Source: Dioscorea cayenensis subsp. rotundata (taxonomy: Eukaryota; Streptophyta; Magnoliopsida; Dioscoreales; Dioscoreaceae). From it: a DNA stretch of 64,000 nt. The position numbers were made by a program, and so were the translations under genes. This document shows positions 60,282 through 64,000 of the stretch, piece by piece; position 1 is the first letter of the stretch; every line of letters starts with the position of its first letter. The stretch spans positions 169,170-233,169 of the forward strand of contig NW_024088559.1 of NCBI RefSeq assembly GCF_009730915.1, in the 5' to 3' direction. The notes under the pieces are model-generated. The model made no database searches. It worked only from the letters and a program-made list of their open reading frames with translations, and was not told the DNA's origin.

Positions 60282-61180
60282 TGATAAAATCTCGGGAGTT
60301 TTTAGCCCTATTTAAATTCAACGTAAACAAAGAAATTTAAAAGGTAATTTTTAAAAAATATATATATGTTTGACTTTTTTTTGGTTTTTTTTAAGGCACA
60401 AGTGTGTGGGTAATACTACTATATTTCAAATTACAATTGTTTGGTTTCCAATGAAAACAAATGAAGTATTTAGTTTATTACTGGTTAGTTTAATGTTGTT
60501 AAGTTGGGAATTCAATCACTTGAATAGGTGAAAGGTTAAGTTACCCATAATTACACAATTTCTCTTTATAAAAAATTGTTTAAATTAAAATCATGTTTTG
60601 TTGAAAATCATATAAAAAAAATTATGCAAGAAAATGCAACTAATTAAAAATTCATATTTTTATATGAGAAAAAATTAAATAAATCTCATATAAAATGAAG
60701 ACCACCATACATAAAAAGAGCACTATATTCCCATTTTTTTTTCTCCAAACCATCAAATGAAACATTTCAAGCCATTCCATGGCTACCATCTCATCAAGGT
60801 TGTAAAAAGTTAACTCAATATATCCACAAGAATCAAACAAGAATTCATTTGAAACAATACAAAAAATTCATTCACTTAAAAATACAAAATAAATAAATAA
60901 AAAAAGGAGGGAATGTCAATGCCAAGCTGATTCCTTGCTTTAATTTGCAAATGAAGCACACAAATGGCGAAAAATTAGCTCAAAACACAGTTTTGATTCT
61001 CCTGAATCAAATGTTCATCAATATCTATCATGATACAGAAACACTAAGATTACAAACCCTTGTTTGGAGCGAGGCAAGAACTGGATTGAATCGATCCCTA
61101 ACGTAATGGATGGGAGTGAAGATACACGACATAACATGCTCAGTTGCGCCGACAAGATTTATGTGGATACGATGATGTTA

Positions 61181-64000
61181 CTAGCTATCGTACTTTTTCG
61201 GTTGGTGCCACTGGAATAATCTTTTTGATAAAGAACTGAGCAATGAGGCTTTGGTAATGTATACTCTTTTACCGTATAGATGCTTTCCTCCAAGATCGGA
61301 ATAATTTGCTACATCTTCCTTAAATCTTTCAATCTGCACAACAATTTATAGAACTTGAAACAATAATCAAAAGGCCGGATGATTTCAAGAGCTAATTTTT
61401 CTTTGAATGCTGTTCGAATAAACTGATGCTAGATGTAATTGCTAATTGAGTGAGCGTGAGATTGATATACATGTAATCTGATATCCAATAAATGCTAGAA
61501 TACTGTATGTGTAATACTAATTATCAAAAGCAAAGAACAAATTGTAGAATTTTTAGTATGTACATGTTATTTTCAGGAAAATAGCATTGAAAGTTCAAGC
61601 ATTGGAAACAATAGTCATATATATCATATATGAGTTCGCATTCATAAATAATTTCATGTTAAAAACTTCAGAATATCTTCCTTTTATCTTGTGACATGTC
61701 CTTCAAATGCCCTTTATGGAGCAAACACATTTATGGACAAATCATGACCATAATGAATAATTTAGGTACTGGATATGCTGTTTAGCGTGATGCTAATATT
61801 ACCACTTCTTGTGACAATATACACCTTTAGTTGACAATTGAGAATGTTTATAGCTAGAATTAAAGTACATAACTTCAACATTTAGCAATCAGCAACGCAT
61901 GCTTCGGTTATATAGGTTCACTAACAAGATATCATGCATCAGAAATAAATTGAATGAAATGAGTATAGCTCCAAGTCCAATACAGAATTTAATGCTTGCT
62001 ACTAGATAGATGCAATATGAAAAAAAAATTGCACATTTAAAAAGGAAAAATAAGCACACCTTGCTAATTTTTCCTTCTCGCAAGTAATATCGAACTCCAG
62101 ACCAGTTAATATATTGCGAAAAATGAGAACGGATTGCAGATATGGGGTATAAGTAGTCCTCGCTCTAGCATGGCAAAGAAATATCTAGTCACCACAAATA
62201 TTCGCTTGTCAGTAGGAGAATCTACATATATTTGTCATGCATGCTCAAGATAAATGTAAATACACAAAGAAGAGAGGAGGTGCACACAAGTCCCCAATTG
62301 TAAAGGACTTATGATACTTCTGGGCCCCTCTGGTGATAACATGTTGCATAAACTGAATTTCCACTGGGTCAAGTCTCGCATAGGAGAGGAGTTCTGCTAA
62401 CTGTGCATACAACCAGGCAGCTTTGCAAAGTGTCAGACCTCACAAAAATATTGAAAGTATTGCGGCATGGTCAGGTAGTAAAATCAAATTGACCAACTGA
62501 AGAGAAATCCCATCCCCTTTTGCAAACAAACACACTAATCCTCATGAAATAAAGCATATTATTGAGCCACAATTTGAAAGATTCACTGAAAATGTCTTTG
62601 ATAACAAAATTACATTGAGTGGTTATCCAGGACAGCAAAGCACTCACCACAAGAAGACACCTTTTAATTTTTCTAGAAAGACCATCACTACAGGCATCTT
62701 AAGTGTTGTGGTGCCAATGCCATGAAATATGGCCAAACAAACCCCAGGATAAATAATAGCAGTGTGAAGAAAATAATGCACGATTCATCAACCAGTTGAC
62801 ATTTGAAATATATGATTCAAGAACAAATGTTTGCTTCCTTAGGTAATTCCAGTATCTGCAAAAAATAGAAGAATAGGAGTGGATGTATCAAAGTGTGATT
62901 CAGATCTCAATTACCTTGAAAAGCTACATCACCGCAAGAGGATGAGGCAAAGCATAAACTGGTGGTGATGTAATGTTCTCAGCCCCCTGAAGAGGGCATG
63001 AGTAACTTAATAAAGACAGAAAAAACAAAAGACCAGCAAACATACAAGATCTTTGAATTTTTCAAGCATCTGGTGGATGCTAACCAACAAAGAATTAAGC
63101 AATCGGTGATAAGGCTCCTTCAGCTGATAATGCACAATGAGTTTAACAATTTAACAAGGATGGAAATAATTTTTGCATTTAGATTTTCATAAGCAAAAGT
63201 TACCATAGCTATGGCAGCAAGTGTCATACCATCCGAGTATCCACCATCTCTCAGTCCACTGACAACACCATACAAGTCTTCTCTCTGAAATCATTGGCAT
63301 GCATCTAAGAGAAGGACAAAAGACAAGATTGGTACCAAAATTCTTAATTTTCCTGCATAGTTCAATATGTAAGCAAGAAATGAGATAGATGTACCATCAT
63401 ACAACCACCCCATTATGAAAAAAGTTCTTCCACCGAAGGTAAAATCCCATGGAGCAAGGTTGACAATAGGTTTTTTTCTTTTCAGTACTATCAACTTAGA
63501 AAAGTAAAAGATAGATAAAAAGGTTCTGACAATGCCATTACTATGCTATATTGTAAATCATTGATACTGGAATATCATTTACAGTTATTTTTAGTTTTAG
63601 TTAATATATTGGGAATTAATAGCTAAAATGCTAACAGGATAAAAATCATATTACTGAAAGATTCGTGGATAATAAATCAAGAATCACTAATAGCTTGTTT
63701 AAATTGTGAGTTTACCATATGGTATCTTCATAAATGCAGTAGCTTCCCAAGCTCTGCAAAGGCAGCTCAAGTGGAGGATTCCAGCGAATAAACATTCGGT
63801 TAATTGCATAAAATTGAGAATGTACAAATTTCACCAGTACCAAATCCAAAACAAATAATATAACACCAGATAACAAAATAATTAATAAGGTAGAACTAAA
63901 GCAAGCAGCATTCAAGCAAACGATTCCGAAGACAGCATACTGTGATTTTTCTGCATTGCAGTTAGAGCCCCACGGACCCAGGATGAAGTCTGACATCATC
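61181..64000 (-). pseudogene. GCS (pseudogene): Ceramide glucosyltransferase pseudogene (5' end beyond the window)
   Basis: Fragments appear in gene order on the minus strand: DDVRLHPGSVG (near 64000), PPLELPLQSLGSYCIYE (about 63727-63772), PCSMGF and GGRTFF (63395-63456), a DLYGVVSGLRDGGYSDGMTL segment (63208-63303), ENITSPPVYALPHPLA (62940-62985), ELLS and VEIQ then LCNMLSPEGP (about 62300-62400), YLYPISAIRSHFSQYINWSG with VRYYLREGKISK (62060-62166), and the last exon 61333-61181 (SDLGGKHLYGKRVYITKA to HQPKKYDS, stop). A working enzyme would make glucosylceramide in the ER. Lesions seen are single-base shifts near 63970, 63420, 63285 and 62350, a 2-base insertion near 63725, a stop after PHPLA near 62930, and no AG before the LGSYCIYE exon. 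The terminal two exons remain intact. Confidence 0.85.

Larger units (their letters stand above)
58920..61180. other. Spacer between the B3 gene and the glucosyltransferase pseudogene
   Basis: No gene is seen. Holds the B3 leader and promoter, a (TTA)n tract near 59288-59325, and at about 59590-60310 a low-complexity stretch of aagctcaagcttgactt-like words with a short direct repeat at 60205-60281, probably a decayed transposon. 60850-61180 may be former 3' UTR of the pseudogene. Confidence 0.5.

Noticed and set aside
1-64000. CRISPR arrays, bacterial operons, tRNA and rRNA genes
   Set aside because: None is supported. The only tRNA-like promoter words found belong to SINE elements.

Overview
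This is nuclear DNA of a flowering plant: compact multi-exon genes with GT-AG introns sit between long AT-rich spacers full of (TA)n and (TTA)n microsatellites, small foldback elements, SINEs and one LINE. The protein families are plant-specific or plant-like (type-B response regulator, B3 factor, BAHD acyltransferases, plastid bS21, peptidyl-serine galactosyltransferase). The low gene GC would fit a non-grass monocot or a eudicot; the sequence alone does not settle the species. All exon models were worked out by hand from splice sites, reading-frame continuity and family similarity.

Layout. 1-745: AT-rich flank with a foldback element. 746-4043 (+): two-exon carboxylesterase of the CXE11/CXE16 type. 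8016-9648 (+): four-exon DUF971 protein. 10197-14284 (-): eight-exon proteasome lid subunit RPN7, head-to-head across about 360 bp with a (+) gene at 16231-19351 for a 2-oxoglutarate-oxygenase-like protein whose long 5' leader contains a triplicated block. 21470-22862 (-): plastid ribosomal protein bS21. 24067-28680 (-): eight-exon peptidyl serine alpha-galactosyltransferase. 29741-31003 and 33015-34265 (-): tandem pair of intronless BAHD acyltransferases, the first with a SINE inserted just upstream. 34266-40167: repeat-rich block with microsatellite-associated foldbacks, a SINE-like element, degenerate tandem repeats, a 5'-truncated LINE with an 11-bp target-site duplication, a Mutator-type MITE with a 9-bp duplication and a minisatellite. 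40168-44640 (-): five-exon type-B response regulator. 44641-54633: about 10 kb with no supportable gene. 54634-58919 (-): five-exon protein with a B3 domain at each end and a repetitive acidic linker. 61181-64000 (-): ceramide glucosyltransferase pseudogene with several frameshifts, running off the window.

The genes are mostly unrelated housekeeping and regulatory functions (proteolysis, plastid translation, cell-wall glycoprotein glycosylation, cytokinin signalling, transcription); there is no evident metabolic cluster beyond the BAHD pair. The most interesting non-genic content is the set of non-autonomous elements, notably two copies of a roughly 255-bp inverted-repeat element each embedded in (TA)n tracts, which resembles the microsatellite-targeting 'Micron' type described in rice.
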